Source of the DNA: Limnohabitans sp. Rim28
GTDB lineage: Bacteria; Pseudomonadota; Gammaproteobacteria; Burkholderiales; Burkholderiaceae_C
Assembly (NCBI RefSeq): GCF_000293865.2
Contig: NZ_ALKN02000002.1
Span: forward strand, 1 to 64,000
Length of the DNA stretch: 64,000 nucleotides
Direction of reading: 5' to 3'
The position numbers and the translations under genes are program-made. This document shows positions 1 through 8,431 of this stretch, in pieces (the stretch's first letter is position 1; every line of letters begins with the position of its first letter). The notes beneath the pieces are model-generated. The model was given only the letters and a program-made list of their open reading frames with translations. It had not been told where the DNA came from and searched no databases.

Positions 1-7
1 CCAAGGC

Positions 8-110
8 CTACCAATACCGGGCACTCGACATGCTGTGCAGGTGATTAGCGCTTTACCGAACATGAACGACCGGTCTAGCGCTAGCTGTAGAGACACTCCC
101 GACCCAAAGC
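8..110 (-). repeat. Dispersed repeat, copy 1 (inverted partner of 17761-17863)
   Basis: The reverse complement of this stretch matches 17761-17863 almost without change; one mismatch was seen, near the 110/17761 end. It contains the palindrome CTAGCGCTAG. Only seven bases precede it in the window, so whether the copy is truncated cannot be judged. A third, diverged copy is at 42465-42610. No reading frame is evident, so it is a non-coding dispersed repeat rather than a gene fragment. Confidence 0.85.
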
Positions 111-318
111 GAACGGTCGCTGCGCTGCCTTGGGCGGCGGTAATGCAGCGTTAGCAGACAGCGGTTTACGGCGGAGGCTACCTGTTACCGGCCAGAAGCT
201 GACGTAGGCTGAAAAATGTTAATGGCTGCATTGAACTGATTACCGTTATGAAGCCAATCAGCTAAATCGAACTGATTGACTGCCATTTGGCTCATTTAAG
301 TTTCTGGGCGTCCCAGCA
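111..318. other. Non-coding stretch between repeat and regulator gene
   Basis: About 200 bases with no credible reading frame. It is the downstream flank of the cadR-like gene, which runs on the minus strand towards it. No intrinsic terminator with a T-tract was seen. Confidence 0.6.
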
Positions 319-744
319 TTAAGCTGGATGGCATGCGCAAGACTCCCCGTGAGCGGCGGACACTAGCTCTTCAAGAATGCCGCAGTGCGCCCCCTCGTGG
401 GTACCGAGGCATCGCGCCCGCAGCCGAAGCAGCTGCTTCTCCAGTGCCCTCATGCTCTTTAGGCGGGCGCGCACACGGGCCAGTTGGTCGTCCACCAGAA
501 GATCGACATCGCCGCAGTTTCTGTCCGGTTTATCAACGAATCCAAGTAGCCGCTTCACATCGCCCAGCGGCATGTCCAGAGCCCGGCAGTGGCGGATGAA
601 CGACAGGCGCTCCAGGTGAGCCACCGCGTAGTCGCGGTAGCCGTTTTCGCGCCGAGCCGGCGCGGGCATCAAGCCCTGTTTTTCGTAGTAACGGATGGTT
701 TCGACATCCACGCCGGTGGCGAGGGCAAGTTCCTTTATCTGCAT
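319..744 (-). CDS. MerR-family metal-responsive regulator (CadR/PbrR-like)
   Basis: A 141-residue MerR-type activator. The N-terminal winged helix-turn-helix (about residues 1-70, with 'VETIRYYEKQGLMP') is followed by the dimerisation helix. Cysteines at 77, 112 and 121 follow the metal-site spacing of the Pb/Cd/Zn-sensing branch (CadR, PbrR, ZntR), and a C-terminal 'CAC' adds two more, as in PbrR. The start at 744 is chosen because upstream in-frame codons would run through the divergent promoter. The gene is transcribed away from the CDF transporter at 824, whose promoter has the 19-base spacer typical of MerR control. Inference: it senses a soft or borderline divalent cation such as Cd, Pb or Zn; which one cannot be read from sequence. 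Confidence 0.9.
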   Translation of the reverse strand: MQIKELALATGVDVETIRYYEKQGLMPAPARRENGYRDYAVAHLERLSFIRHCRALDMPLGDVKRLLGFVDKPDRNCGDVDLLVDDQLARVRARLKSMRALEKQLLRLRARCLGTHEGAHCGILEELVSAAHGESCACHPA

Positions 745-770
745 TACATGATCCTGCTTTAAATAAGTAT

Positions 771-801
771 TTGACACTGTAGCGGCTCCAGGGTTTCTAA
801 T
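771..801 (+). promoter_or_regulatory. MerR-type promoter/operator of the CDF transporter
   Basis: A -35 box TTGACA (771-776) and a -10-like TCTAAT (796-801) are separated by 19 bases. The spacer holds an imperfect dyad (ACTGTAG ... CTCCAGGGT). Over-long spacers with a dyad between -35 and -10 are the hallmark of MerR-family targets. The divergent MerR gene starts at 744, so this site probably serves both genes. Confidence 0.8.
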
Positions 802-823
802 GCAAGTATTGAAAGGAAAACCC

Positions 824-1456
824 ATGTCAACCCACTGCTGTGACCACGTCGCACCCAAACTTGATGCCATTGTCAACCTGGTCCGTTACCGCAAGATCCT
901 CTGGATCGCCCTCGTGGTCAATGCCGCGATGTTCCTGGTCGAGATCGTGGCTGGCGTTCAGTCTGGGTCACTTTCTTTGCTGGCGGACGCGGTCGATTTT
1001 GCGGGCGACGCGATGAACTACGCGGTATCGCTCGCGGTGCTGGCTTCGGCGCTGGCATGGCGAGCGCGCGCCGCCATGCTCAAAGCCTTGAGCATGATGG
1101 GTTTTGGCCTGTATGTGCTGGGCGCAGCACTGTGGTCGGTGTGGAATGGCGGCGTGCCCCAGGCCACCACTATGGGTTCAATAGCCCTCGTGGCGCTGGT
1201 GGCCAACGTGGCCGTGGCATGGATGCTCTATGCCTTCCGAGAAGGCGATGCCAACATGCGAAGCGTGTGGCTATGCTCTCGCAACGACGCCATCGGCAAC
1301 CTTGCCGTGTTCATCGCCGCCTTGGGCGTGTTCGGCACTGGATCGGCCTGGCCTGATCTTGCGGTGGCCAGCCTGATGGCGGCGCTCGCCTTGCACGGTG
1401 GCTGGACCGTGCTGCAGCTGGCGCGCGGGGAACAGGGCGAAGATAGTGCCAAGTAA
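824..1456 (+). CDS. Cation diffusion facilitator-type transporter (membrane domain only)
   Basis: A 210-residue inner-membrane protein resembling the transmembrane domain of CDF efflux proteins (CzcD-like). The metal-site motifs are visible as 'LLADAVDFAGDA' in the second membrane helix and 'SRNDAIGN' in the fifth. The cytoplasmic C-terminal domain of full CDF proteins is missing; short versions next to CadR-type regulators are a recognised form. The start at 824 follows a good ribosome-binding site (GAAAGGA). The N-terminus has adjacent Cys residues and a His ('THCCDH') that could bind metal. Probable role: export of Cd/Zn/Pb-type cations under the divergent MerR regulator. Confidence 0.85.
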   Translation: MSTHCCDHVAPKLDAIVNLVRYRKILWIALVVNAAMFLVEIVAGVQSGSLSLLADAVDFAGDAMNYAVSLAVLASALAWRARAAMLKALSMMGFGLYVLGAALWSVWNGGVPQATTMGSIALVALVANVAVAWMLYAFREGDANMRSVWLCSRNDAIGNLAVFIAALGVFGTGSAWPDLAVASLMAALALHGGWTVLQLARGEQGEDSAK

Positions 1457-1525
1457 GACTACCATGGCCACGTCCACTGAACCAATCCGATTGAATCCTT
1501 CCGCTGTGTGTCAGACAACCTCGGT

Positions 1526-2569
1526 ATGAATAGAGCCGTCCTTTACGCGCTTTGTGCTGCGGCACTGTTTGGCGCTAGCACCCCGTTTGCTAAGCTATTG
1601 ACGGGTGATACACCACCAGTTCTTTTGGCGGGGTTGCTTTATTTGGGAAGCGGGCTTGGCCTAAGTCTGGCACGCGTGATTCGTGATCGCGGCGTAAGGC
1701 CGTCGGGCCTGCCCAAAGGTGAGTGGCCTTGGCTGCTGGGGGCGATCTTTTTTGGTGGGATGCTAGGCCCTGTGGCGCTGATGTTTGGATTGCTATCAAC
1801 AAGCGGTTCCACTGCATCGCTGTTGCTGAACCTCGAAGCGGTTCTGACTGCTGTAATTGCCTGGGTTGTTTTCAAGGAAAACGCTGATAAGCGCATCATA
1901 TTGGGAATGCTAGCGATCGTGGCCGGTGGTGTTGCGTTGAGCTGGCCGACTGCATCCGCTGTCCAATCCAGCATCACGGGCCCCGCCTTGGTGGGTTTAG
2001 CATGCCTGTTCTGGGCTATTGACAACAACCTAACCCGCAAGGTGTCAGCATCGGATGCCCTGTTCATTGCTGCTACCAAGGGCGTCATGGCAGGCGCAGT
2101 CAATACGTTGATTGCGATAGGTATGGGTGCCGTGCTGCCCGGATTTGCCACTCTGTTGGCCACGATGGCGGTCGGTTTTTTGGGCTACGGCATCAGTCTT
2201 GTTCTGTTTGTACTGGCCTTGCGGGGTCTGGGAACAGCCCGCACCGGCGCCTACTTTTCTACGGCACCATTTATAGGAGCGGCTACGGCCTTGATGGTCT
2301 TCCCGGAAACCACATCTTTGGCGTTTTGGGTTGCTGCGGCGCTGATGGGCCTTGGTGTTTGGCTTCATCTGACCGAGCACCATGCACATGAACATTTGCA
2401 CGAAACGCTGCAGCATGAACACGAACATGAACATGACGAGCACCACCAGCATGTCCATGACTTTGAATGGGATGGCGTTGAGCCTCACACACATGATCAC
2501 AAGCATGCAAAACTCAAACACGAGCATTCACATTTTCCGGACATTCACCACCGACATTCGCATTCATGA
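1526..2569 (+). CDS. EamA/DMT-family transporter with His-rich C-terminal tail
   Basis: About ten hydrophobic segments with two EamA-like halves mark this as a drug/metabolite transporter family protein of 347 residues. The last 63 residues contain 24 histidines mixed with Asp and Glu, a strong metal-binding signature absent from ordinary DMT exporters. Its place between the CDF-type transporter and ynfA, behind the MerR promoter, suggests a metal-related function, but the substrate is unknown. The start is uncertain: an in-frame GTG lies at 1508, and neither start has a strong ribosome-binding site. The stop overlaps the next gene by four bases (ATGA), implying translational coupling. Confidence 0.85.
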   Translation: MNRAVLYALCAAALFGASTPFAKLLTGDTPPVLLAGLLYLGSGLGLSLARVIRDRGVRPSGLPKGEWPWLLGAIFFGGMLGPVALMFGLLSTSGSTASLLLNLEAVLTAVIAWVVFKENADKRIILGMLAIVAGGVALSWPTASAVQSSITGPALVGLACLFWAIDNNLTRKVSASDALFIAATKGVMAGAVNTLIAIGMGAVLPGFATLLATMAVGFLGYGISLVLFVLALRGLGTARTGAYFSTAPFIGAATALMVFPETTSLAFWVAAALMGLGVWLHLTEHHAHEHLHETLQHEHEHEHDEHHQHVHDFEWDGVEPHTHDHKHAKLKHEHSHFPDIHHRHSHS

Positions 2570-2904
2570 CACCGATCCAAGCATTGGGCCTGTACGCGCT
2601 AACCGCCTGCGCAGAGATTATTGGTTGCTACCTGCCGTACTTATGGCTCAAGAAAAGTGCGTCTCCATGGTGGTTGATTGTTGCCGCAGCAAGTTTGGGC
2701 CTGTTCGCGTGGCTGCTGACGCTGCATCCACATCCTGCTGGACGTGTGTATGCCGCCTACGGTGGGGTATACATCGTTATTTCAGTCTTGTGGCTGTGGT
2801 TAGTCGATGGCGTGTTGCCTGATCGCTGGGACTTGGTAGGCGCATCACTCGTGCTTGCCGGAGTGGCTGTGATTTATTTTGCACCGCGCAACGTGTCGCT
2901 TTGA
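2566..2904 (+). CDS. ynfA: YnfA family (UPF0060) small membrane protein
   Basis: A 112-residue protein with four hydrophobic helices and conserved YnfA-family features: the N-terminal 'CAEIIGCY' and, in the middle, '[11 protein letters not shown]'. YnfA proteins are small inner-membrane proteins distantly related to SMR-type exporters. The start overlaps the upstream DMT gene by four bases, so the two are co-translated. It is the last gene of the CDF-DMT-ynfA operon. The link to metal tolerance is from context only. Confidence 0.9.
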   Translation: MTPIQALGLYALTACAEIIGCYLPYLWLKKSASPWWLIVAAASLGLFAWLLTLHPHPAGRVYAAYGGVYIVISVLWLWLVDGVLPDRWDLVGASLVLAGVAVIYFAPRNVSL

Positions 2905-3106
2905 CTCAGCATGTGCTTTCGAGTGTCTAGGCGATAAGCGCTGCCCCGCTTCTCAGAGTCATGCTCAAAACTCTCCAAACGAACCATTCCCAATGACAGC
3001 TTGGCATGGCAGGTGCTTCCAGAACATCAGAGCAACAAGTGCTACAAAGACCATCCAAAGTCTTGCGGAGTAAAGATGGTACTTATCCAGACAGGTTGAA
3101 GCAATC

Positions 3107-3132
3107 CCGCCAATGACAATCAGTCATGGCGG
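3107..3132. terminator. Hairpin between convergent operons
   Basis: The arms CCGCCaATGAC (3107-3117) and GTCATGGCGG (3123-3132) pair with one bulged base. The hairpin lies between the ends of the ynfA operon (2904) and the convergent minus-strand lipoprotein gene (3147). There is no clear T-tract on either side, so it may be a 3'-end hairpin rather than a complete intrinsic terminator. The rest of 2905-3146 shows nothing coding. Confidence 0.5.
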
Positions 3133-3146
3133 ATGGCCTCGGAGCA

Positions 3147-3674
3147 TCAAAGCAAAGTGATGTCTTTGATCAAACGAGAACGCAGTGCGCGCTGTTTGAG
3201 TTGATCCACTGAGTCATTCGTCCACTGATGCGAAGATTTGCCCCAAAAATAATCAGTACCCGTAATTCCCAACAACCGAACTTCTCCCTTAGTACCTGAA
3301 ATTGTTCGGTCAAACGTTTTACCTCCAACATTGAAAGTGATTTGATGAGTCCCCTCTTTTAATCGGAGGCGAATCATGGAGTTTGGAACAGTCTCCATCG
3401 CTGCGCCACCATCCACAGAAATGTCCAACGGATGATGTCCGTCGCCCCAATAACGCACGACGTAAACCGTCAGAGCTTCAGGCACTGAGGCAAACGACTT
3501 TGCTTCATCATCTTTGGCAATGCTGGGTGCAGGATCTTTGGTGCAGTAAGCATTTCTTCCTCGATCCGTATGGCAATGCGGCTTCTCAGCGATTCGATCA
3601 ACCGGTGAAGCGCAGCCTGCGATGCCAAGTACGCAAGCTGAGACGACGATTGTTTTAGTAATCCAAGTTTTCAT
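3147..3674 (-). CDS. Putative lipoprotein with DUF2846-like domain
   Basis: A 175-residue protein with a lipoprotein signal peptide; the lipobox reads 'VLGIAGCAS'. The mature part has a His/Cys-containing linker ('KPHCHTDRGRNAYC') followed by a beta-rich domain whose 'PNSMIRLRLKEGTHQITF' resembles the ligand-loop segment of DUF2846-type lipoproteins. Start at 3674 rather than the longer frame, because the signal peptide begins there. It is the last gene of the first Czc-type cluster and has no counterpart in the second. Function unknown; a periplasmic accessory role in metal handling is only inferred. Confidence 0.7.
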   Translation of the reverse strand: MKTWITKTIVVSACVLGIAGCASPVDRIAEKPHCHTDRGRNAYCTKDPAPSIAKDDEAKSFASVPEALTVYVVRYWGDGHHPLDISVDGGAAMETVPNSMIRLRLKEGTHQITFNVGGKTFDRTISGTKGEVRLLGITGTDYFWGKSSHQWTNDSVDQLKQRALRSRLIKDITLL

Positions 3675-3732
3675 AATATTTTCCCAAAATTGATCCACCA
3701 TTTGTGGCAAAAACAAGTAAGTTGTAAACGCC

Positions 3733-4107
3733 TCATTTCAGAACAAAACGTGCAGAAGTTGTTTTCCCAGCTGAACTGAATTGAGCAACAACCTTTGTCC
3801 CAGGAGCTACCTTGAAGCTACCTTTGGCTTCAAGCTTGTCGCCTGTTGGTTTCAACTCAACTTCTTGCTTGTCAGCGCCAGAAAGCAGTGTGACTTTTGC
3901 CGTCGTTTTACTCACGTCAACGGGTTTGCCATGGTCACGCACGAACAACTGCAGCACATCAGGTTTGGCGACCAGTTCGTAGTCAACATCCTTGACGGTG
4001 GTCAAAACACCCCCTTGCATGGGTTTGTGATCTGTATCGTGTGGCCCTGCCCATGCGAGTCCGCTGAGGAAAAGTGACGATGTGATCAAGAGCGTATGGA
4101 ATTTCAT
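3733..4107 (-). CDS. Small periplasmic protein of the Czc-type cluster ('DHKPMQGG' type)
   Basis: A 124-residue secreted protein with an N-terminal signal peptide ('LLITSSLFLSGLAWAG') and then 'HDTDHKPMQGGVL', followed by a beta-rich domain. The paralogue at 42792-43196 carries the related motif 'HADHGKPMYGG' in the same position. The His/Asp/Met-rich N-terminus suggests a metal site. The start at 4107 follows a strong ribosome-binding site (AAAAGGA). It lies 50 bases downstream of the czcA-type gene. No named family is recognised; a periplasmic metal chaperone for the RND pump is the obvious hypothesis. Confidence 0.8.
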   Translation of the reverse strand: MKFHTLLITSSLFLSGLAWAGPHDTDHKPMQGGVLTTVKDVDYELVAKPDVLQLFVRDHGKPVDVSKTTAKVTLLSGADKQEVELKPTGDKLEAKGSFKVAPGTKVVAQFSSAGKTTSARFVLK

Positions 4108-4156
4108 GAGATGTCCTTTTGAGGTTTTGGTTGAGGTTGAAGAAACGAATGAATGG

Positions 4157-7100
4157 TCAGAATGCTTCAGCATCTTTGTCTTGCAAAAGCGCCTCGGCAG
4201 GTTTGCGGCCAAAGAGCCAAAACATGGCAGGCGTCAGAAAGGTGTCGAGCAGCGTCGAGCTGATCAAGCCCGAGAAAATCACCACGGCGACCGGGTGCAA
4301 AATTTCGGTGCCGGGGCGTTCGGCCTCGAAGAGCAATGGTGCCAATGCGAAGGCAGTCACTAAGGCCGTCATTAACACGGGGCTCAAACGTTCCATCGAA
4401 CCGCGCAAGATCATGGGCTTGGTGAAGGACTCTCCCTCAAAGCGCATCAGGTTGATGTAATGACTGACCTTCAAAATGCCGTTGCGCACCGAAATGCCCG
4501 CCAGCGTAATGAAGCCGACCAGGGCGGCCACCGACAGGGGCTGACCTGACAGCCAAAGACCCAACACGGCACCCACGAGCGCCAAGGGAATGTTCACCAT
4601 GATCAAGGCCGACAAAACGGCGGACTTGTAGCGGCTGTAAAGCACCACAAACATCAACACCACCGAGACCACCGAGAGCAAAGAGATCAGGCGCGAGGCT
4701 TCTTCTTGCGCCTGGAACTGCCCTCCGAGGGTGATGAAGTAGCCCTCAGGCAATCGAGAATCCGCCGTCACTTTGCGTATGTCGGCCACGACTTCTGACA
4801 ATGGGCGGCCCGAAGCGTTGGCAGAAATCACGATGCGCCGTTTGCCGTTGTCCCGACTGATTTGGTTGGGACCATCGGCGTCTTCAATCGTTGCGATTTT
4901 GGACAGCGGAATTCTGCCCGAGGGTGTTTCGATCAACACCTGGCCCAAGCCTTCCAGCGATCGTGCGGATTCTGGTAAGCGCACGACCAGCGCAAAGCGG
5001 CGACCTCCCTCCATGATTTGCGTGACACGTTCACCTTCCACCAGGGTCTGCAGTGTGGCAAGCACTTGCGCGCCAGACAGGCCGTATTGCGCTGCTGCGG
5101 CATAGTCCAACCGAACCTTGATCTGTGGCGCAAGAACTTGTTTTTCGATTTGCAGGTCGGCCATACCCTCGATGCCTGACAGCCGTGAGCGCAGGGCATC
5201 GGCTTGACCGCGCAGCACGTCCAGGTCTTCGCCAAAGATCTTGATGGCGATTTGTGAGCGCACCCCAGACAGCATGTGGTCGATGCGGTGTGAGATCGGT
5301 TGCCCCACCTCAATCGAAGCAGGCAGGTTGACCAAGCGTGCACGGATGTCGGCACGGACCTCATCCATTGAGCGCGTCAACTCGCCTGAGGGTTTGATGC
5401 CCACGTCCAATTCGCTGACATGAACGCCTTCGGCATGCTCATCCAATTCAGCACGTCCGCTGCGTCTGCCCACATGCAGAACTTCGGGCACCTGCTTGAC
5501 CAGCACTTCGGCCTGGCGCGCCAGGTCAGAGGACTCGGTCAAGGTCACGCCCGGGTTCAGCCGTATGCCCACCAGCAAGGTGCCTTCATTGAAAGGAGGC
5601 AAGAAGGTGGTCGGAAAAAACGGAACAGCCGCCGCTGCAAACACTACCGCCACACATGCACTGGTTATCGCCACGCGTGGCTTGTCCAGCACTTTTTGCA
5701 AACTGCCTTTGTAGCCTTGCTTGAGCCATGCCAGCACTTTGGTGTCGCCATGGTCCAAGTTTTTCATGCCCGGCAAGAGGTAGTAGCTCAGCACCGGCGT
5801 CATCGTTACCGACACCAACAAAGAGGCCAGTGTCGAGATGATGAAGGCAATGCCCAGCGGCACAAACAACTTGCCTTCCAGGCCCGGCAAAGCGAAAAGC
5901 GGAAGGAAGACCAGCACGATGATCACCGTCGCATAGAGGATCGCCGAGCGGACTTCCATGGACGCCTTGGCCACGAGCGCGAGCAGCGACAGGCGCTGGC
6001 TTGGGTCCTTGGCGCGGTCTTCTTTCATGCGCCGCAAGATGTTTTCCACATCCACCACGGCATCGTCCACCAGTCCGCCAATGGCAATCGCCAGCCCTCC
6101 AAGCGTCATGGTGTTGATCGACAAGCCAAAATACTTGAACACCAGTGCAGTGATGAAGATGGAGACTGGGATGGCGGTGAGCGCGATGATGGTGGGGCGA
6201 ACTGTACCCAAGAAGAAGAAAAGGATCGCGGCCACAAACAGCGACGCACCGATCAACTTGCCTTGTAGCGTCGAGATCGACGCCTCAATGAAGCTGGCTT
6301 GTCGGAAGGTCACACGGGGTGCCTCCATCCCCGCAGGAAGGGATGCCTTGAGATCCGTAATCGCTTCTTCAATCGACTGTGTCAAACGGGTCGTGTCAGC
6401 GGTGGGCTGCTTTTGAACGCCCAGAATCACGGCTGGCTTGCCTTCAAAGCCTGCATCCCCACGTTTGATGGCTGCGGCAAAAGTGACCTCAGCGATCTGC
6501 CGTAGCAAGATGGGCTGACCGTTCTTGGCGGTGATGGCCAGATTGCGCAAGTCCTCCAGACGGGAAGTGCGACCAAGGTTTCGAATCAGATATTCGCGCC
6601 CGTTGAGCTCCAGAAACCCCCCTGAGGTGTTGGCCGAAAACCCGCGCAACGCCGACTCCAACTGGTCCAAGGAGATACCCAAGTCCGACAGGCGCGCTGT
6701 GTTGGGCTGCACCTGAAACTGGCGCACTTCGCCGCCAATGGGGATGATCTGTGCGACGCCGGGGATGGACAGGAGTCGAGGCCGGAGCACCCAGTCGGCG
6801 TACTCACGCACGGCCATAGGGGAGATCTTCTGCGGATCGACAGGAATAGCGATCTGCATGATCTCACCCATGATGGAGCTGATCGGCCCCATCCGTGGAA
6901 TTACCCCGGCAGCCAAACCTTCTTCCATGGACGAGAGGCGTTCAGACACCAGTTGGCGTGCCCGAAAAATCTCCGTGTCCCAGTTGAAGGTGACATACAA
7001 AAAGGACAGGCCAGCAGAAGAGGTCGAACGAACCGATTCGACCCCAGGCAAGCCATTCATGGCCGTCTCCAGAGGAAAGGTAATCAGTTGCTCGACCTCT

Positions 7101-7276
7101 TCGGGCGCCATGCCACCCGCCTCGGTCATGATCGTCACAGTAGGTTTATTGAGATCGGGAAAGACATCGACTGGCGTTCGAGACAATGTGAATGCCCCGT
7201 AAGCCATCAATACGGCACCCGCTATCAACACCAGAAGCCGGTTGGTCAGGCTATTTTCGAGAAGCCACTTGAACAT
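4157..7276 (-). CDS. czcA: HME-RND heavy-metal efflux pump, CzcA-type
   Basis: A 1039-residue inner-membrane proton/cation antiporter of the RND superfamily. The N-terminal 'SRTPVDVFPDLNKPTVTIMT' and 'GGMAPEEVEQLITFPLE' are typical of the heavy-metal branch. In TM4 the sequence is 'GGLVDDAVVDVEN', which differs from the classical CzcA signature DFGxxxDGAVVxVEN, so specificity for Co/Zn/Cd should not be assumed. Length is normal for the family. It follows czcB by 12 bases and would pair with the CzcB adaptor and CzcC outer-membrane channel encoded upstream. It has a full-length paralogue at 43264-46371. Confidence 0.93.
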   Translation of the reverse strand: MFKWLLENSLTNRLLVLIAGAVLMAYGAFTLSRTPVDVFPDLNKPTVTIMTEAGGMAPEEVEQLITFPLETAMNGLPGVESVRSTSSAGLSFLYVTFNWDTEIFRARQLVSERLSSMEEGLAAGVIPRMGPISSIMGEIMQIAIPVDPQKISPMAVREYADWVLRPRLLSIPGVAQIIPIGGEVRQFQVQPNTARLSDLGISLDQLESALRGFSANTSGGFLELNGREYLIRNLGRTSRLEDLRNLAITAKNGQPILLRQIAEVTFAAAIKRGDAGFEGKPAVILGVQKQPTADTTRLTQSIEEAITDLKASLPAGMEAPRVTFRQASFIEASISTLQGKLIGASLFVAAILFFFLGTVRPTIIALTAIPVSIFITALVFKYFGLSINTMTLGGLAIAIGGLVDDAVVDVENILRRMKEDRAKDPSQRLSLLALVAKASMEVRSAILYATVIIVLVFLPLFALPGLEGKLFVPLGIAFIISTLASLLVSVTMTPVLSYYLLPGMKNLDHGDTKVLAWLKQGYKGSLQKVLDKPRVAITSACVAVVFAAAAVPFFPTTFLPPFNEGTLLVGIRLNPGVTLTESSDLARQAEVLVKQVPEVLHVGRRSGRAELDEHAEGVHVSELDVGIKPSGELTRSMDEVRADIRARLVNLPASIEVGQPISHRIDHMLSGVRSQIAIKIFGEDLDVLRGQADALRSRLSGIEGMADLQIEKQVLAPQIKVRLDYAAAAQYGLSGAQVLATLQTLVEGERVTQIMEGGRRFALVVRLPESARSLEGLGQVLIETPSGRIPLSKIATIEDADGPNQISRDNGKRRIVISANASGRPLSEVVADIRKVTADSRLPEGYFITLGGQFQAQEEASRLISLLSVVSVVLMFVVLYSRYKSAVLSALIMVNIPLALVGAVLGLWLSGQPLSVAALVGFITLAGISVRNGILKVSHYINLMRFEGESFTKPMILRGSMERLSPVLMTALVTAFALAPLLFEAERPGTEILHPVAVVIFSGLISSTLLDTFLTPAMFWLFGRKPAEALLQDKDAEAF

Positions 7277-7288
7277 ATCGTGACCCCT

Positions 7289-8419
7289 TTACCGGACTTG
7301 ATTGATGAGCGTGGCACCTTGGATCGCCACACGATCGCCAGACTTCAAGCCCGAGATCACCGTGACACGCGCACCATCCAGGGGCTCGAACGTCACCGTG
7401 CGGGGTTCAAACTGCTCAGCTGCAGACTTGACCCACACCACGTTCTGATTGGCAGCGTTTTTCATCAGTGCCGACTGGGGGACCGCAATACCCTGTGTCT
7501 TTTGCTTAGACTGCACATAGACTTTGACAGGCTGTCCAACGGCCAGACCTAGTAGTTCCGGGCTTTGCACTTGGAAGTTCAGCGGCAGCGCTTGCTCGCG
7601 CAAACTGCGCGCTGCACCCATGAAAACCAGTGGCGTGCGCTGGTCGCCGACAGCCAGTGAGGCACTGCCGATGTTGTTGGTCAGTGCGCTATCAAAAGCC
7701 AAGGCTTCGATGCGCAGTCGCCTAGGGTCGACAATTTCGAAAATTAATTCACGCTTGTCCACCACTTGACCTGCCACGACATGCGCCGAGGCAATCACGC
7801 CAGAAACGGGCGCGACCAGTGCTTCCTTGCTGCTGAGGCCGCCACCGACGGCCGACATGCGTTCGGTCAGGCTGAGCACGTCGCTCTCTGCGGCTTCCAC
7901 TTCCTTGCGCGGCACCGTGTCCGATAACTCGCGCAAACGTGCCAAACGCTTTTCAGCAAGCGCTTTAGCCGCGCGAAATTCGGCCAATTGAGTCAACTGA
8001 CCTGCACGCTCTAGGGGGGCGAACGCAGGGACGACGTAGGCCAATACCTGTCCTTTATTCACGGTTTGCCCTGCGTTGGGCAGGCCATTAGGGCCTGGTT
8101 CTATGCGTCCGGCGTTGATGGGCTGGACTTTCCCCCCTGCATTGGGGTCCATCAGCACCCGACCATTGAGTTCAAAGGCGCGTGGCAGCTCGGAGGTTTC
8201 CACTACAAGAGTGCGCACATTCAATTGGTGTTGGGCTGGCTTAGGCAAAAAAACGCTGCCATCGGCCATGCGCTGTGGACCATTGGTATTGGCCATCGCA
8301 GGCGCAGCCCCGTGGTCATGGCCTTCGCCCGCGTACGTAGGCAGCGCAGCACCTGCAAGGGTCAAAGCCGCAGCCATTGCCATCAAGTGGTGTGGTTTAA
8401 AAGTATTGATTTTTTTCAT
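7289..8419 (-). CDS. czcB: RND efflux periplasmic adaptor, CzcB-type
   Basis: A 376-residue membrane-fusion protein. A signal peptide (about residues 1-30) is followed by a His-rich segment ('GEGHDHGAAPA'), a barrel-sandwich hybrid domain, a coiled-coil hairpin (about 140-190, with 'LAEKRLARLRELSDTVPRKE') and beta domains. It would bridge the inner-membrane CzcA-type pump and the outer-membrane CzcC-type channel. It lies directly upstream of czcA and 12 bases downstream of the membrane-anchored small protein gene. The paralogue at 46387-47514 shares all these features. Confidence 0.92.
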   Translation of the reverse strand: MKKINTFKPHHLMAMAAALTLAGAALPTYAGEGHDHGAAPAMANTNGPQRMADGSVFLPKPAQHQLNVRTLVVETSELPRAFELNGRVLMDPNAGGKVQPINAGRIEPGPNGLPNAGQTVNKGQVLAYVVPAFAPLERAGQLTQLAEFRAAKALAEKRLARLRELSDTVPRKEVEAAESDVLSLTERMSAVGGGLSSKEALVAPVSGVIASAHVVAGQVVDKRELIFEIVDPRRLRIEALAFDSALTNNIGSASLAVGDQRTPLVFMGAARSLREQALPLNFQVQSPELLGLAVGQPVKVYVQSKQKTQGIAVPQSALMKNAANQNVVWVKSAAEQFEPRTVTFEPLDGARVTVISGLKSGDRVAIQGATLINQVR

Positions 8420-8431
8420 GCTGGTGGCTCC

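Noticed and set aside
2045..2527. 160-codon minus-strand frame opposite the DMT tail
   Set aside because: Met/Val-rich sequence is the complement of the His-rich tail; not protein-like.
5420..6268. 282-codon plus-strand frame inside czcA
   Set aside because: Antisense shadow of a strongly conserved RND gene; composition is His/Arg/Gln-rich and unlike any protein family.
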